Shown here one piece after another: positions 12,220-20,858 of a stretch of 64,000 nucleotides of DNA (positions within the stretch are counted from its first letter, which is position 1; each line of letters begins with the position of its first letter). The notes below the pieces were generated by a model that saw nothing but the letters and a program-made list of their open reading frames with translations, did no database searches and had not been told where the DNA came from. Position numbers and translations under genes: made by a program. The DNA lies in NCBI RefSeq assembly GCF_023703795.1, contig NZ_CP098518.1, positions 434,001 to 498,000 on the forward strand, written 5' to 3'. This DNA comes from Haloplanus sp. HW8-1 (GTDB taxonomy: Archaea; Halobacteriota; Halobacteria; Halobacteriales; Haloferacaceae).

Positions 12220-12533
12220 CTCTCACCCCGGCCTACCCGCTCGACCCCTAAACAGTTATCGAGAAACTGATATAACGAACCATCGTCGGGGAACGTAACC
12301 GGATCGAGTTACGTGCGTGCCCGACGGCGCGGTCGGTGGGGCGCCGTACCGTTCGAACCGGAGTAAGGGACTCCATCGGCTCGATAAAATCTCTCGAACC
12401 GCCTCGACCCGTCGTAAAACGACCCGAATCGGAGCGACCGACGCGTTAATCGAGCGAAACGGGGCGAAGACACCGCAACGATTTGCCCCTTATATTGGGG
12501 TGGCAGTGTATGGATGGAGTGGAGCCAGTCACC
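12220..12533. promoter_or_regulatory. Divergent promoter region between transporter and small membrane protein genes
   Basis: About 310 bases, richer in A and T than its surroundings. The transporter side holds AGTTATC and GATATAACG near 12255-12275. A perfect inverted repeat GTCGT-AAA-ACGAC lies at 12411-12423. A TATA-like CTTATATT at about 12489-12496 probably serves the small membrane protein gene. No gene is convincing here. Confidence 0.4.
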
Positions 12534-12797
12534 ATGTCCCTGCCCGAATCCACCCCGCTCGACCCTACCCCCACCGAATCGCTGCCGGCCCTCCAGAACG
12601 CCCTCCGTGCCGCCGTCGCGTACGTGGCCCTCCCCGTCCGCTTCGTCGCCTTCTGGGTGGCGGCGTTGCTCCCGCTGACGTATCTCCCGATGCTGGCGAC
12701 GGGGATGGTGACCGGTCACCGCGTCGCTTTCGCCGGGGTGCTCGCCCTGAACGCCGTCGCGTTCGTCGTCGGTCACTCCTACAACCGGCCGGAGTGA
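12534..12797 (+). CDS. Small two-helix membrane protein
   Basis: An 87-residue protein that I do not recognise. The first 25 residues are Pro/Thr/Ser-rich (MSLPESTPLDPTPTESLPA). Two hydrophobic segments follow at about 28-52 and 60-80, and it ends in NRPE. In-frame ATG codons exist 24 bases upstream, but a TATA-like box near 12490 predicts transcription from about 12516, which leaves this ATG as the first usable one. It is monocistronic, just before hisD. No function is inferred. Confidence 0.65.
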   Translation: MSLPESTPLDPTPTESLPALQNALRAAVAYVALPVRFVAFWVAALLPLTYLPMLATGMVTGHRVAFAGVLALNAVAFVVGHSYNRPE

Positions 12798-12867
12798 GTT
12801 CCCCGGACTGGTTGCTCCCCCCCATCGAATCGGAACCCCTTTTCGCTCGCCCGCGCAACGCGTCGCC

Positions 12868-14136
12868 ATGGAGGTACGCGACATCGAAGGGCTGGGACCC
12901 GCCGAGCGGACGGCGCTGTTCGAGCGTGACGCGGGGGTCGAGGGCATCCGCGAGGACGTCCGCGAGATCGTCGACCGCGTCCGCGACGAGGGCGACGTGG
13001 CGGTCCGGGAGTTCTCTCGCGAATTCGACGACGTCGAGGTGGGCAATCTCGACGTGACCGACGCGGCCGAACGCGCCCACGAGGCCGTCGACGACGACCT
13101 GCTGGCGGCGATCAGGGACGCCGCCGCCAACGTCCGTGAGTTCCACGAGCGACAGGTGCCCGAGGACTGGCGGGACGACTTCGACGGGCGCGAACTCGGC
13201 CGTCGGTTCCGCCCGCTCAACCGGGTCGGCGTCTACGTCCCCGGCGGCGCGGCCGCCTACCCGTCCAGCGCGCTGATGGGCGTCGTCCCCGCGACGGTGG
13301 CGGGCGTCGAACACGTCGTCGTGACGACGCCGCCCGCCGAGGAACTGAACACCGCGACGCTCGCGGCGATCCACGAGGCGGGCGCGGACGCCGTCTACAG
13401 TGTCGGCGGCGCACAGGCCGTCGCGGCGATGGCCTACGGCACGGAGACGGTGACGCCGGTCCAGAAGGTGGTCGGCCCCGGCAACCGCTGGGTGACCGCC
13501 GCCAAGGCCGCGGTGCGGGGCGACGTCGACATCGACTTCCTCGCCGGCCCCTCCGAAATCCTGATCCTCGCCGACGGGACGGCCGACCCGTCGTTCGTCG
13601 CCGCCGATCTGCTCGCACAGGCCGAACACGACGCCCACGCTTCGGTCGTCGCGGTGACGGCCGACCCCGACCTCGCCGCGGCGGTGGTCGACGAACTCGA
13701 CGACCGCGTTCCGGCCGTCGAACGGCGCGAGACGGTCGAGACGGCGCTGGGAAGCGACGCCAGTGGCGTCTTCCTCGCACGCTCCATGTCCGAAGCCGTC
13801 CTCTTCGCCGAGGAGTACGCCGCCGAACACCTCTCGATCCAGGCCGACGACGACGAGGCGTTGTTGGACCGTATCGACAGCGCCGGGAGCGTCTTCCTCG
13901 GGCCGTACACCCCGGTCGCGGCCGGCGACTACGCCTCCGGGACCAACCACGTCCTGCCGACGGGCGGTGGCGCGAAACGCTTCGGCGGCCTCGCGGTCGA
14001 GACGTTTCTGCGTTCGACGACGGTCCAGCGTCTCGACAGGGAGGCCCTGGACGACCTCGCGGGAACGATCACCACCCTCGCGGAGGCCGAGGGCCTGGAA
14101 AACCACGCCGAGAGCGTCCGCCGGCGCTTCGAGTAG
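12868..14136 (+). CDS. hisD: Histidinol dehydrogenase
   Basis: A 422-residue enzyme for the last two steps of histidine synthesis, oxidising L-histidinol to L-histidine with two NAD. The conserved blocks NRVGVYVPGG, GPGNRWVTAAK, FLAGPSEILI, AEHDAHASVV and EEYAAEHLSIQ are all present, and the zinc and catalytic His/Glu residues sit within the last two. Length is normal. It stands apart from other his genes, as is usual in haloarchaea. A T-rich CCCCTTTTCG about 30 bases upstream may be its promoter. Confidence 0.97.
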   Translation: MEVRDIEGLGPAERTALFERDAGVEGIREDVREIVDRVRDEGDVAVREFSREFDDVEVGNLDVTDAAERAHEAVDDDLLAAIRDAAANVREFHERQVPEDWRDDFDGRELGRRFRPLNRVGVYVPGGAAAYPSSALMGVVPATVAGVEHVVVTTPPAEELNTATLAAIHEAGADAVYSVGGAQAVAAMAYGTETVTPVQKVVGPGNRWVTAAKAAVRGDVDIDFLAGPSEILILADGTADPSFVAADLLAQAEHDAHASVVAVTADPDLAAAVVDELDDRVPAVERRETVETALGSDASGVFLARSMSEAVLFAEEYAAEHLSIQADDDEALLDRIDSAGSVFLGPYTPVAAGDYASGTNHVLPTGGGAKRFGGLAVETFLRSTTVQRLDREALDDLAGTITTLAEAEGLENHAESVRRRFE

Positions 14137-14184
14137 TCCGCAAAGCTAACAACCCACCCGGTCGAACCGCGCGTTCGACCCGCG

Positions 14185-14922
14185 ATGCGTCCCTCCACCC
14201 CCTTTCCGACTGCCCTGAATCGCACGAAATCGACGATCACGACGCTCGTCGCCGCCCTCGGGTGGCTCCTGTCCCGCCTCGTCGCCGCCGCCGGCCTCCT
14301 CGCGGCCGCGATCCGGCGCCTGCTGGGTACCGCCCGCGGCGTCGCTGCGTGGACCGAAATCACCGTCCGGCGCCTCGTCACGCGAGTCGACGCCGTCCTC
14401 CGGGGGCCGGTGGCCCGCCTCGCTCGCGGACCGCTGTGGACGCTAGTGATCGGCCGCCGCCCCGCCGTCTCCGTCGTACTGGTCTGTCTCGCACCCGTTC
14501 TGGCCGCCGTGGCCGCCTGGGTCGCGAGCGCGACGGTCGGTTACCCGCCGCTCCAGCGCTGGCTGGTCGGGACCTGGACCGGGAGCGACCCCCGCGCCGT
14601 CGTCTTCCTCGGCGTCGCCCTCCTCGTCGGCCTCGCGGCAGCGAGCGCGGCGACGAACGCCGGCCTGCTCCCGACGACCCTCCTCGCCGCGGCGCCGCTG
14701 TTCGGCATGGCCATGACCCGGTACGGCGCCGTCGTCACGACCGGCTACGGCCAGTACACCGTCTCGCTGCCCGACGCCGTCGCGTTCGCCCTCGCCGTCG
14801 CCGTCGTCGGCGGCATCTCGACGGCCCTCGTCGGCTACGGTCTCGGGGCGGGACTCCGGCGCGCCGCGGGCGTCGTCCGGGCCGATCCGGCGGCGCCGTT
14901 CGGCGCGCGTAACGACGAGTGA
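14185..14922 (+). CDS. Unknown multi-spanning membrane protein
   Basis: A 245-residue protein with no motif I recognise. About five to six hydrophobic helices are visible (for example around residues 15-48, 95-118, 138-160, 163-185 and 200-228), separated by short arginine-rich loops. The C-terminus is a short charged tail. It begins 48 bases after hisD in the same direction. The start is the only ATG near the 5' end. No function is inferred. Confidence 0.75.
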   Translation: MRPSTPFPTALNRTKSTITTLVAALGWLLSRLVAAAGLLAAAIRRLLGTARGVAAWTEITVRRLVTRVDAVLRGPVARLARGPLWTLVIGRRPAVSVVLVCLAPVLAAVAAWVASATVGYPPLQRWLVGTWTGSDPRAVVFLGVALLVGLAAASAATNAGLLPTTLLAAAPLFGMAMTRYGAVVTTGYGQYTVSLPDAVAFALAVAVVGGISTALVGYGLGAGLRRAAGVVRADPAAPFGARNDE

Positions 14923-14970
14923 TTACGTTCCCCCGTCAGGGTTAACAGGCTTCGCGATGTACGAATGACT

Positions 14971-15336
14971 ATGAGTACCGAGACCGTCGACGGGGCGAGC
15001 GACGGCGTGGTGAAGATCACCCAGGAAGCCGCCTCGGAAGCCCTCGACTTGATGGACCGCGAGGGGATGGACTGCGACATCGGTGGCCTGCGACTGTTCG
15101 TCCAGCAGGGGGGGTGTGCGGGCCTCTCCTACGGAATGCGGTTCGACGACGAACCCGAAGACGACGACATGATCGTCGAGGACCACGACTTGCGGGTGTT
15201 CGTCGACCCCGCGAGCGCCGACTACATCGGGGGATCCGTCCTCGACTACGAGTCGGGGCTCCAGGCCGAGGGGTTCCATGTCGAGAACCCGAACGTCGTC
15301 TCGGAGTGTGGCTGTGGCGAGTCGTTCCGGACCTGA
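14971..15336 (+). CDS. HesB/IscA-type iron-sulfur cluster assembly protein
   Basis: A 121-residue A-type carrier that accepts iron-sulfur clusters and hands them to apo-enzymes. The three conserved cysteines are present: GGCAGLSYGM in the middle and ECGCGESF at the C-terminus. Its acidic charge is typical of haloarchaea. Two ATG codons lie six bases apart. A TATA-like GGTTAACA at 14940-14947 is 27 bases before the second, so MSTETVD is preferred. The next gene begins one base after its stop, so the two are probably co-transcribed. Confidence 0.93.
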   Translation: MSTETVDGASDGVVKITQEAASEALDLMDREGMDCDIGGLRLFVQQGGCAGLSYGMRFDDEPEDDDMIVEDHDLRVFVDPASADYIGGSVLDYESGLQAEGFHVENPNVVSECGCGESFRT

Positions 15337-15337
15337 C

Positions 15338-15583
15338 GTGTCGCTCACGACCCACACCGCTCCCGGCGACGTGACCGTCTACGTCGACCGCGAGGCCGCC
15401 GAACGCGGCGCCGACGGCCCCTTCTTCGTCGCCTATCGCTCACCCGACCGCGACCGCCGGTGGGGCTACCTCTGTGGCAACTGCGACAGTTTCGACAACG
15501 CCATGGACGCGATGGGCCGAATCGAGTGCAACGCCTGTGGCAACTACCGGAAACCGGACCGCTGGGACGCCGCCCACGAGTGA
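15338..15583 (+). CDS. Small zinc-ribbon protein (DUF5816-like)
   Basis: An 81-residue protein with two CxxC pairs (CGNC and CNAC) that can bind one zinc ion. The C-terminal block GRIECNACGNYRKPDRWDA resembles the haloarchaeal DUF5816 family, function unknown. It starts with GTG one base after the IscA-like stop codon. No ATG is available in frame at a sensible position, so the GTG and translational coupling are likely. The pairing with an iron-sulfur carrier may be meaningful but is not proof of a shared role. A strong hairpin follows the gene. Confidence 0.82.
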   Translation: MSLTTHTAPGDVTVYVDREAAERGADGPFFVAYRSPDRDRRWGYLCGNCDSFDNAMDAMGRIECNACGNYRKPDRWDAAHE

Positions 15584-15597
15584 TACGGCTTCTGTTC

Positions 15598-15635
15598 ACC
15601 GGTGATTCGCCCGGACGATCCGGCGAATCACCGGT
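15598..15635. terminator. Perfect 14-bp inverted repeat after the zinc-ribbon gene
   Basis: ACCGGTGATTCGCC (15598-15611) is matched exactly by its reverse complement at 15622-15635, with a 10-base loop. It starts 15 bases after a stop codon and is followed by an AT-rich CTTACAATAAA tract. Position and strength suggest a terminator or RNA 3'-end stem. It also lies 75 bases upstream of the next gene's start and could be an operator. Confidence 0.55.
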
Positions 15636-15709
15636 ACTGACTTACAATAAACCGTACGAGTCCTCACCGTGGTAACACTTATCACTCGACCGGTCGTAGT
15701 GGAGCGCAC

Positions 15710-16054
15710 ATGGCCCCTGTTACCATGCCACCCGTCGAAGAGGCACGGACGATCTTCCGTCGCCTCGGGTACTCCGTCGACGGCGACGGGGTCGAACTCC
15801 GGGCTGAACGGAAGTGGCGTACCGTCCACGTAACCGCGCTCGACGCCGACGAGGCGTCTTCACCGCGACAGTTGCGCGCGGACGGGGGACGGACGGAGTA
15901 TCGTCTCCGCTGTTTCGTCACGTGGATGGCAGCCGCAGGGGACCTCCGCGATCGGCTCTCGACGCTCGATCCGAACTACGAATGGGCGGTCATCGGCGTC
16001 GACGACGAAGGCGGAGACTACGAGGTCGTCGACCGCGCCGTGACGGCCGGATAG
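15710..16054 (+). CDS. Conserved haloarchaeal protein of unknown function
   Basis: A 114-residue soluble protein with a mixed alpha/beta pattern. The block VELRAERKWRTVHVTALDAD and the C-terminal YEWAVIGVDDEGGDYEV resemble a haloarchaea-specific family without assigned function (I associate it with DUF7116, not verified). A TATA-like ACTTATC at 15677-15683 lies about 30 bases before this ATG. A second in-frame ATG follows five codons later. It is monocistronic, behind the 14-bp inverted repeat. Confidence 0.8.
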   Translation: MAPVTMPPVEEARTIFRRLGYSVDGDGVELRAERKWRTVHVTALDADEASSPRQLRADGGRTEYRLRCFVTWMAAAGDLRDRLSTLDPNYEWAVIGVDDEGGDYEVVDRAVTAG

Positions 16055-16106
16055 GGCGTCTCCCCTCCCGCCGCAGTTTTACGTCTCCGGGGATCGGTGG
16101 TAGCGT

Positions 16107-16658
16107 ATGGACGGCGCAGCACTCCAGACCGGCCTCCTCCGCCAGGCGCTCGCCGAGTTCGTCGACCGCCTCGTCGGCACGTTGCCGACGGTCATCACCG
16201 GCGTGGTCTTCCTGGTGCTGGCCGCGATCCTCGTCACCGTCGTCCTCTTCCTCCTGAAGGCCGTCCTCGCGCGGACGATGCGCAGCCAGTCGCCCGTCTA
16301 CCGTCAGTTTCTGACGACGATCGTCGCGGTCTTCCTCTGGTTCGGGGTCGGCCTCTCGGCACTCTCGGTCGTCGGCCTGGACGACATCGCGGCATCGCTC
16401 GGCACGGCCGCCGGCTTCCTCGCGCTCGGCGTCTCGTATGCCACCTCCGATATGATCGCCGACGCCGTCGCCGGGGTGTATCTTCTCCGCGATCCGGACT
16501 TCGAGACCGGCGACACCATCCGCGTCGGCGACATGGAGGGGGTCGTCCAGTCCATCGAACTCCGGAAGACGCGGTTCACCGTCGACGGGGACACCGTCGT
16601 CCGTGGAAACGCCGACATCGAGGCACGGTGGACGAAGGTCGGCGACGGGGCGACCTGA
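16107..16658 (+). CDS. Short MscS-family mechanosensitive channel protein
   Basis: A 183-residue protein with three predicted membrane helices (about 22-50, 68-90, 92-118) and the pore-lining and beta-domain start of MscS: ALGVSYATSDMIADAVAGVYLL, then FETGDTIRVGDMEGVVQSIELRKTRF. It ends soon after the beta domain, so the large C-terminal alpha/beta vestibule of MscS is absent. Short forms exist in haloarchaea, so this is more likely a natural variant than a truncation. It probably opens under hypo-osmotic shock, or it may need a partner. Confidence 0.85.
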   Translation: MDGAALQTGLLRQALAEFVDRLVGTLPTVITGVVFLVLAAILVTVVLFLLKAVLARTMRSQSPVYRQFLTTIVAVFLWFGVGLSALSVVGLDDIAASLGTAAGFLALGVSYATSDMIADAVAGVYLLRDPDFETGDTIRVGDMEGVVQSIELRKTRFTVDGDTVVRGNADIEARWTKVGDGAT

Positions 16659-16728
16659 CGACCGGAACCGTGTCACGCGCCCACACGGCTCCCGCGTACT
16701 TTATGCTCGTTCCCCGAGAACTTCGCCC

Positions 16729-17676
16729 ATGTTCGTGGGACACGCCGCCGTCGCGTTCGCCATCGTTGCGGGCGTCGCGGTCGGCCGCGGCTGGACCGCC
16801 GAGCGAGCCCTCACCGTCGGGCTGCTGGCGGGAGCCTTCGCCGCGCTCCCCGACGTCGACATCGCGTACGCCCTCGTCGGCGTCGCGGCCGCCGCCGGCG
16901 GCGACGCTCTGAGCCTCGCGACCGCGTTCTGGTCGACGGGCAACCTCGTCCACCGGGCGGTGACTCACTCGCTGGTCCTATCCCCGGCGGTCGCCCTGCT
17001 CGCGGCGTTCGCGGGGATGGAGCGCCGTACACACCTCGTCGCGGTCGGTCTGGGGGGGGTCGTCGTCGCCGTCGCCTGGGTCGCGAGCGGTCCGCTCGGC
17101 GTCGTCGTCACGATTCCCTTCGTCGCCGGGGCGGCCCTGCTCGGCGTCGTCGCCGACCGCTACGCCGACTGCTCGCCGGTCCACGTGGTCGCCGCTGGCT
17201 TGGTCGGGCTCGCCTCCCATCCCTTCGGCGACCTGTTTACGGGTGAGCCGCCGGCGATGCTCTACCCCCTCGACGCGACGCTCGTGGGCGAGCGGGTCGT
17301 CCTCGCGGCCGATCCGACGCTCCACCTGCTCGCGGCCTTCGGGATCGAACTCGCGACGGTCTGGGCGGCCGTCGCCGTCGCCGGCGTCGCGACGGGACTC
17401 CGCCCGCGAACCGCCGTGGGCCGGCGGGCGAGCCTCGGTGCCGGCTACGCGGCGAGCGTCCTCCTCATTCCGGCGCCGACGCTCGATCTCTCCTACCCGT
17501 TCGTGTTCTCGGTCCTCGGGGTCGGCCTCGTGGGCGTCCTGCCGCGGGTGCGGCTGGTTCGTCCCGGCGGACCGTCCGTCGAACTCCCGGACTGGCTCGC
17601 CGCCTGCCTGACCGGCCTGTCGGCGATCACGGTCGCGTGGCTGGCCTACGCTGCCGCCTACCTGGTCGTCGGGTAG
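16729..17676 (+). CDS. DUF457-family membrane-bound metal-dependent hydrolase
   Basis: A 315-residue membrane protein of the YdjM/DUF457 group, often labelled LexA-binding or membrane-bound metal-dependent hydrolase. Family residues are visible as GHAAVAF at the N-terminus, LPDVD near residue 43, HRAVTHS near residue 76 and SHPFGDLFTGEPP near residue 165, all in or beside hydrophobic helices. A TATA-like box at 16699-16706, 27 bases before this ATG, fixes the start and rules out a longer in-frame extension. The substrate is unknown. A shorter family member is encoded at 42740. Confidence 0.87.
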   Translation: MFVGHAAVAFAIVAGVAVGRGWTAERALTVGLLAGAFAALPDVDIAYALVGVAAAAGGDALSLATAFWSTGNLVHRAVTHSLVLSPAVALLAAFAGMERRTHLVAVGLGGVVVAVAWVASGPLGVVVTIPFVAGAALLGVVADRYADCSPVHVVAAGLVGLASHPFGDLFTGEPPAMLYPLDATLVGERVVLAADPTLHLLAAFGIELATVWAAVAVAGVATGLRPRTAVGRRASLGAGYAASVLLIPAPTLDLSYPFVFSVLGVGLVGVLPRVRLVRPGGPSVELPDWLAACLTGLSAITVAWLAYAAAYLVVG

Positions 17677-17683
17677 GACCGGG

Positions 17684-18067
17684 TCACGTGGATTCTACGG
17701 CCCGTTTCGCCCGGGCCCACAGCATCCGGAGTCCGTACGCCGGCCGGCGGCCGCCGTCCCGACGAGTCCGTAGTTGGAATCGGTACGCGTGCCGGAGCGT
17801 CGCGGCCGAGAGCGTGACGCCGCCGCTCAGCCCGCGGGCCAGCGGGTCGACGACGACCGGCCCCGCGAGCGTCGCGAGGACGGGCAGCGGTCCCCGGCGG
17901 ACGCCGACGGCGACGCCCAGCGGGAGGACGAGGAGGGTCGCCGCGGCGAGACCGACTCTGACGGGAACCGACGCCGCCGCGGGCGCGACGAGACGGACGA
18001 GTCCGACGCCGGTTACCGCCCCGACTCGGAGTCGATCGAGCCACCGCTGGTGACGAGTGGAGGGCAC
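17684..18067 (-). CDS. Hypothetical membrane protein downstream of idsA
   Basis: A 127-residue reading frame with two hydrophobic segments and an arginine-rich C-terminus (RTRRDGGRRP). I do not recognise it. It lacks an ATG; the GTG chosen (VPSTRHQRW) is one of two possible weak starts, the other being a TTG 27 bases upstream. It lies about 50 bases after idsA on the same strand, so it could be the third gene of the rnj-idsA transcript. Codon bias is haloarchaeal, but high GC makes this weak support. Confidence 0.5.
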   Translation of the reverse strand: MPSTRHQRWLDRLRVGAVTGVGLVRLVAPAAASVPVRVGLAAATLLVLPLGVAVGVRRGPLPVLATLAGPVVVDPLARGLSGGVTLSAATLRHAYRFQLRTRRDGGRRPAYGLRMLWARAKRAVEST

Positions 18068-18118
18068 GCGAGGCGATTTCCGGGGCGACGACAAGAACGT
18101 GGGGTTGCCGATCCGCTC

Positions 18119-19165
18119 TCAGTAGCCCCGCGAGATGAGGTACTCCGCGAGGTCGTCGAGGAGGGCCCGGGCGTCGTTGTCGGGGAGGACGCCGAGATCA
18201 GCTTTGCCCTGCTCGACGAGCGACCGGGCCTTCTCGCGGGCGTACTCGATACTGCCAGCCTCGTGGAGCCGTTCGACGGCCGACTCGACGGCCGCGTCGG
18301 TGAGCGACTCGGCGTCGGCGGCGTCGACCAGCGAGTCGACGTCCACGCCCTGCTGTCGGGCGTGGAGCGTGATGAGCGTCTCCTTGTTCTCGACGAGATC
18401 GGAGCCGCGCTGTTTCCCGAGCTGTTCGGAGGGAACCGTCAGGTCGAGCACGTCGTCCTGGATCTGGAACGCCGATCCGGAGTGGATGCCGTAGTCGTAG
18501 AGCGCGTCGACGACCGCGTCGTCGGCGTCGAGCAGGACCGCTGGCGTCGCCGCCGCGTCGCCGTACAGCACCGCCGTCTTCGACTCGACCATTTCGAGGT
18601 ACTCTTCGGGGAGGACTTCCTTGCGGTGTTCGAACTCGATGTCGAGGGCCTGGCCCTCACAGATGCGCGTACAGGTGTTCGCCAGCATCCGCATCGCCTC
18701 CAGCCCGTTTTCGGGTGCCGCGCCGGTTTCGGCCATAATTTCGAACGCGGTGGAGTAGAGAGTGTCGCCCGCGAGGATGGCGGTGTCGACGTCGTAGGCT
18801 TCGTGGACGGACGGGACCCCGCGACGGAGGGCGTCGTCGTCCATGATGTCGTCGTGGATGAGGGTGAACGACTGGATGATCTCCAGACTCAGAGCCCCTG
18901 CCATGACGTCGACGTCGTCGCCGTCGAGGGCGGGGAACTGCCGGTAGTCGACGGAGAGCGGCGGCACGTCCGCGATGGCCTCGGCGGCGAGCAACGACAC
19001 CGTGGGACGGAGGCGCTTGCCTCCTGCCTTCAGCAGGTATCGCGAGGCCTCCCAGAGCCGTTCTGGCTCTTCGAGCGGCAGGTCCTCGTCGAGGGCGGCG
19101 TTGACCCGCTCGCGGCGCTCGCGAACCGCCGCGAGCACCCGCTCTTCCGTCGGATCGGTCGTCAT
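18119..19165 (-). CDS. idsA: Polyprenyl (geranylgeranyl) diphosphate synthase
   Basis: A 348-residue trans-isoprenyl diphosphate synthase that elongates DMAPP/GPP/FPP with IPP, most likely to geranylgeranyl diphosphate for archaeal ether lipids and carotenoids. The first aspartate-rich motif is [10 protein letters not shown] (Asp105, Asp106, Asp109) and the second is [16 protein letters not shown] binds the IPP phosphate. The ATG overlaps the RNase J stop codon (ATGA), so the two genes are translationally coupled. Chain length is inferred from family size, not measured. Confidence 0.95.
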   Translation of the reverse strand: MTTDPTEERVLAAVRERRERVNAALDEDLPLEEPERLWEASRYLLKAGGKRLRPTVSLLAAEAIADVPPLSVDYRQFPALDGDDVDVMAGALSLEIIQSFTLIHDDIMDDDALRRGVPSVHEAYDVDTAILAGDTLYSTAFEIMAETGAAPENGLEAMRMLANTCTRICEGQALDIEFEHRKEVLPEEYLEMVESKTAVLYGDAAATPAVLLDADDAVVDALYDYGIHSGSAFQIQDDVLDLTVPSEQLGKQRGSDLVENKETLITLHARQQGVDVDSLVDAADAESLTDAAVESAVERLHEAGSIEYAREKARSLVEQGKADLGVLPDNDARALLDDLAEYLISRGY

Positions 19166-20514
19166 TCCACCAGTTGAATCATGTTGCCGTTTCGCGTGAC
19201 GTGCAGGTCACGGCCCAGCGCGTAGCCCTGGCTCTCACACAGGTCGACGTAGGGCGCGAACCCTTCGAGGTCCTGGTGGGCCGGGATGACGTGCTGGGGT
19301 TGGAGTGCGTCCAGCATCTCGTAGTGGCCCTCCTGGCGCAGGTGGCCGGAGACGTGGATGTCGTCGTAGATGCGGGCGCCCTGCATCTTGAGTAGGCGCT
19401 CGGACTGGTAGCGCTGGCCCTCGTTGGTCGGTTCCGGGATCACGCGGGCCGAAAACAGCACCTTGTCGCCGTCTTCGAGTTCGTACGGCGTCTCGCCGCG
19501 GCCCATCCGCGTCAGCATCGCGCGCGGTTCGCCCTGGTGGCCCGTGACGATGGGGAGGTAGTTCTCCTTGCCCTCTTTCATGATCCGCTTGAACGTGCGG
19601 TCGACGGATTTCCGGTGGCCGTACATCCCGAGGTCGTCGGGGAAGTCGACGAAGTCAAGGCGTTCGGCCGTGCCGGAGTACTTCTCCATCGACCGGCCCA
19701 GGAGCACCGGCTGACGGCCGATGTCCTTCGCGAACTCCACGAGACTGGTGACGCGAGCGATGTGGGAACTGAACGTGGTCGCGACGATACCGCCGTCGTA
19801 GTCCTCGACGGAGTACATCACGTCGCGGAGGTGTTTCCGGGCGACGGACTCGCTGGGGGTGCGACCCTTGCGGCCCGCGTTCGTACAGTCCTCGATGTAA
19901 CAGAGGACGCCCTCGCCCTCGCGACCGATCTCGCGGAAGCGGTCCATGTCGATGGGGTCGCCGATGACCGGCGTGTGGTCCATCCGCTTGTCGAGGCCGT
20001 AGACGACTGCGCCCTCCGGCGTGTGGAGGACGGGGTTGATCGCGTCGATGATCGAGTGGGTGACGTTGACGAACTCGAGGTCGACCTTGCCGGAGTCGCC
20101 GATGGACATGGTCGATCCGGGGTCCATCTTGACGAGGTCGTTGTCCACGTTGAACTTGTTCTCGCTTTGGACCTGCTGTTTCACCAGTTCGATGGTGAAA
20201 GGCGTCGCCACGACGGGCGCGTCGTAGCGGTGGGCGAGTTTCGAGATTGCGCCGATGTGGTCGAGGTGGCCGTGAGTGGGAACGATCGCTTGGACGTCCC
20301 CTTCGAGGTCGCTCATCACCCGGTCGTCGGGGATGGCGCCCATGTCGATCAGGTCGAGACTGTGCATCTGTTCGGTTTCGACGTTGTCGTGGATCAGCAC
20401 CTGCGAGAGGTTCAGACCCATGTCGAAGACGACGACGTCGTCACCGGCGCGGACGGCAGTCATCTGCCGCCCGACTTCCTCGTAGCCGCCGATTGTTGCG
20501 ATTTCGATTTCCAT
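19162..20514 (-). CDS. rnj: Archaeal ribonuclease J (beta-CASP)
   Basis: A 450-residue 5'-to-3' exoribonuclease of the metallo-beta-lactamase/beta-CASP family. Zinc-binding [11 protein letters not shown] lies near residue 80, NVTHSI near residue 149, and the beta-CASP part contains [11 protein letters not shown] and the C-terminal [11 protein letters not shown] and PAHQD histidines. It degrades or trims RNA in the cytoplasm. It is co-transcribed and overlapping with idsA, a widespread haloarchaeal arrangement. It has an unusually long upstream leader with several hairpins (see separate entry), which suggests post-transcriptional control. Confidence 0.95.
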   Translation of the reverse strand: MEIEIATIGGYEEVGRQMTAVRAGDDVVVFDMGLNLSQVLIHDNVETEQMHSLDLIDMGAIPDDRVMSDLEGDVQAIVPTHGHLDHIGAISKLAHRYDAPVVATPFTIELVKQQVQSENKFNVDNDLVKMDPGSTMSIGDSGKVDLEFVNVTHSIIDAINPVLHTPEGAVVYGLDKRMDHTPVIGDPIDMDRFREIGREGEGVLCYIEDCTNAGRKGRTPSESVARKHLRDVMYSVEDYDGGIVATTFSSHIARVTSLVEFAKDIGRQPVLLGRSMEKYSGTAERLDFVDFPDDLGMYGHRKSVDRTFKRIMKEGKENYLPIVTGHQGEPRAMLTRMGRGETPYELEDGDKVLFSARVIPEPTNEGQRYQSERLLKMQGARIYDDIHVSGHLRQEGHYEMLDALQPQHVIPAHQDLEGFAPYVDLCESQGYALGRDLHVTRNGNMIQLVE

Positions 20515-20663
20515 GGTTTATCCGAGCATTGAAACGCCACAACTGTGGCAGGGGTGCTCACTCAAATCCCGTCTGGGGGCCACCGGCCCCGGCGTCTTAC
20601 AGCACGTCGGTCGCTGGTCCCCGCTATGCGGCCACTGCCGCAGTTACCCGCGGGTCGCTGGTG
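20515..20663 (-). ncRNA. Putative structured 5' leader of rnj
   Basis: A TATA-like box on the minus strand at 20683-20692 predicts transcription from about 20663, leaving a leader of about 150 bases before the rnj ATG. In it I see three hairpins: TGCGGC/GCCGCA arms at 20627-20642 enclosed by GCGGG/CCCGC, GGGGCC/GGCCCC at 20576-20590, and GCCACA/TGTGGC at 20536-20549. A 10-base direct repeat GGTCGCTGGT (plus-strand sense) occurs at 20609-20618 and 20653-20662. It may be an autoregulatory leader or a separate small RNA. Confidence 0.4.
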
Positions 20664-20858
20664 GCTCATCATACACACCCAGGTGATAAAAAGTACGTGG
20701 GTCGCGGGTTCCCGAGTGGTGACGTGACACGGACGGCCGTCGCAGGTGCGCCACGCCCGGTTCGGACGGATGTGGACACGGCGGCGCCCGCTCGCGGCGT
20801 TCGATCGTGTCCATCACCGATGCTCTGTTCGTCGAGTCCGGGCGACGGGAGTGCCGAC
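20664..20858. promoter_or_regulatory. rnj promoter and downstream end of the HAD gene
   Basis: This stretch holds the minus-strand TATA-like box at 20683-20692 (GTGATAAAAA on the plus strand) and the 3' flank of the HAD-hydrolase gene. No gene is convincing. Confidence 0.45.

Noticed and set aside
9932-12226. 764-codon minus-strand frame over ggt and the transporter
   Set aside because: Overlaps two genes with clear family motifs in other frames; repetitive arginine-rich composition marks a shadow.
20545-20600. T-arm-like sequence considered as a tRNA
   Set aside because: No acceptor stem or anticodon arm can be drawn; the folding fits simple hairpins better.
20666-20672. Minus-strand ATGATGA resembling a box C of a C/D guide RNA
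   Set aside because: No CTGA box D follows at a workable distance, and no C'/D' pair is present.
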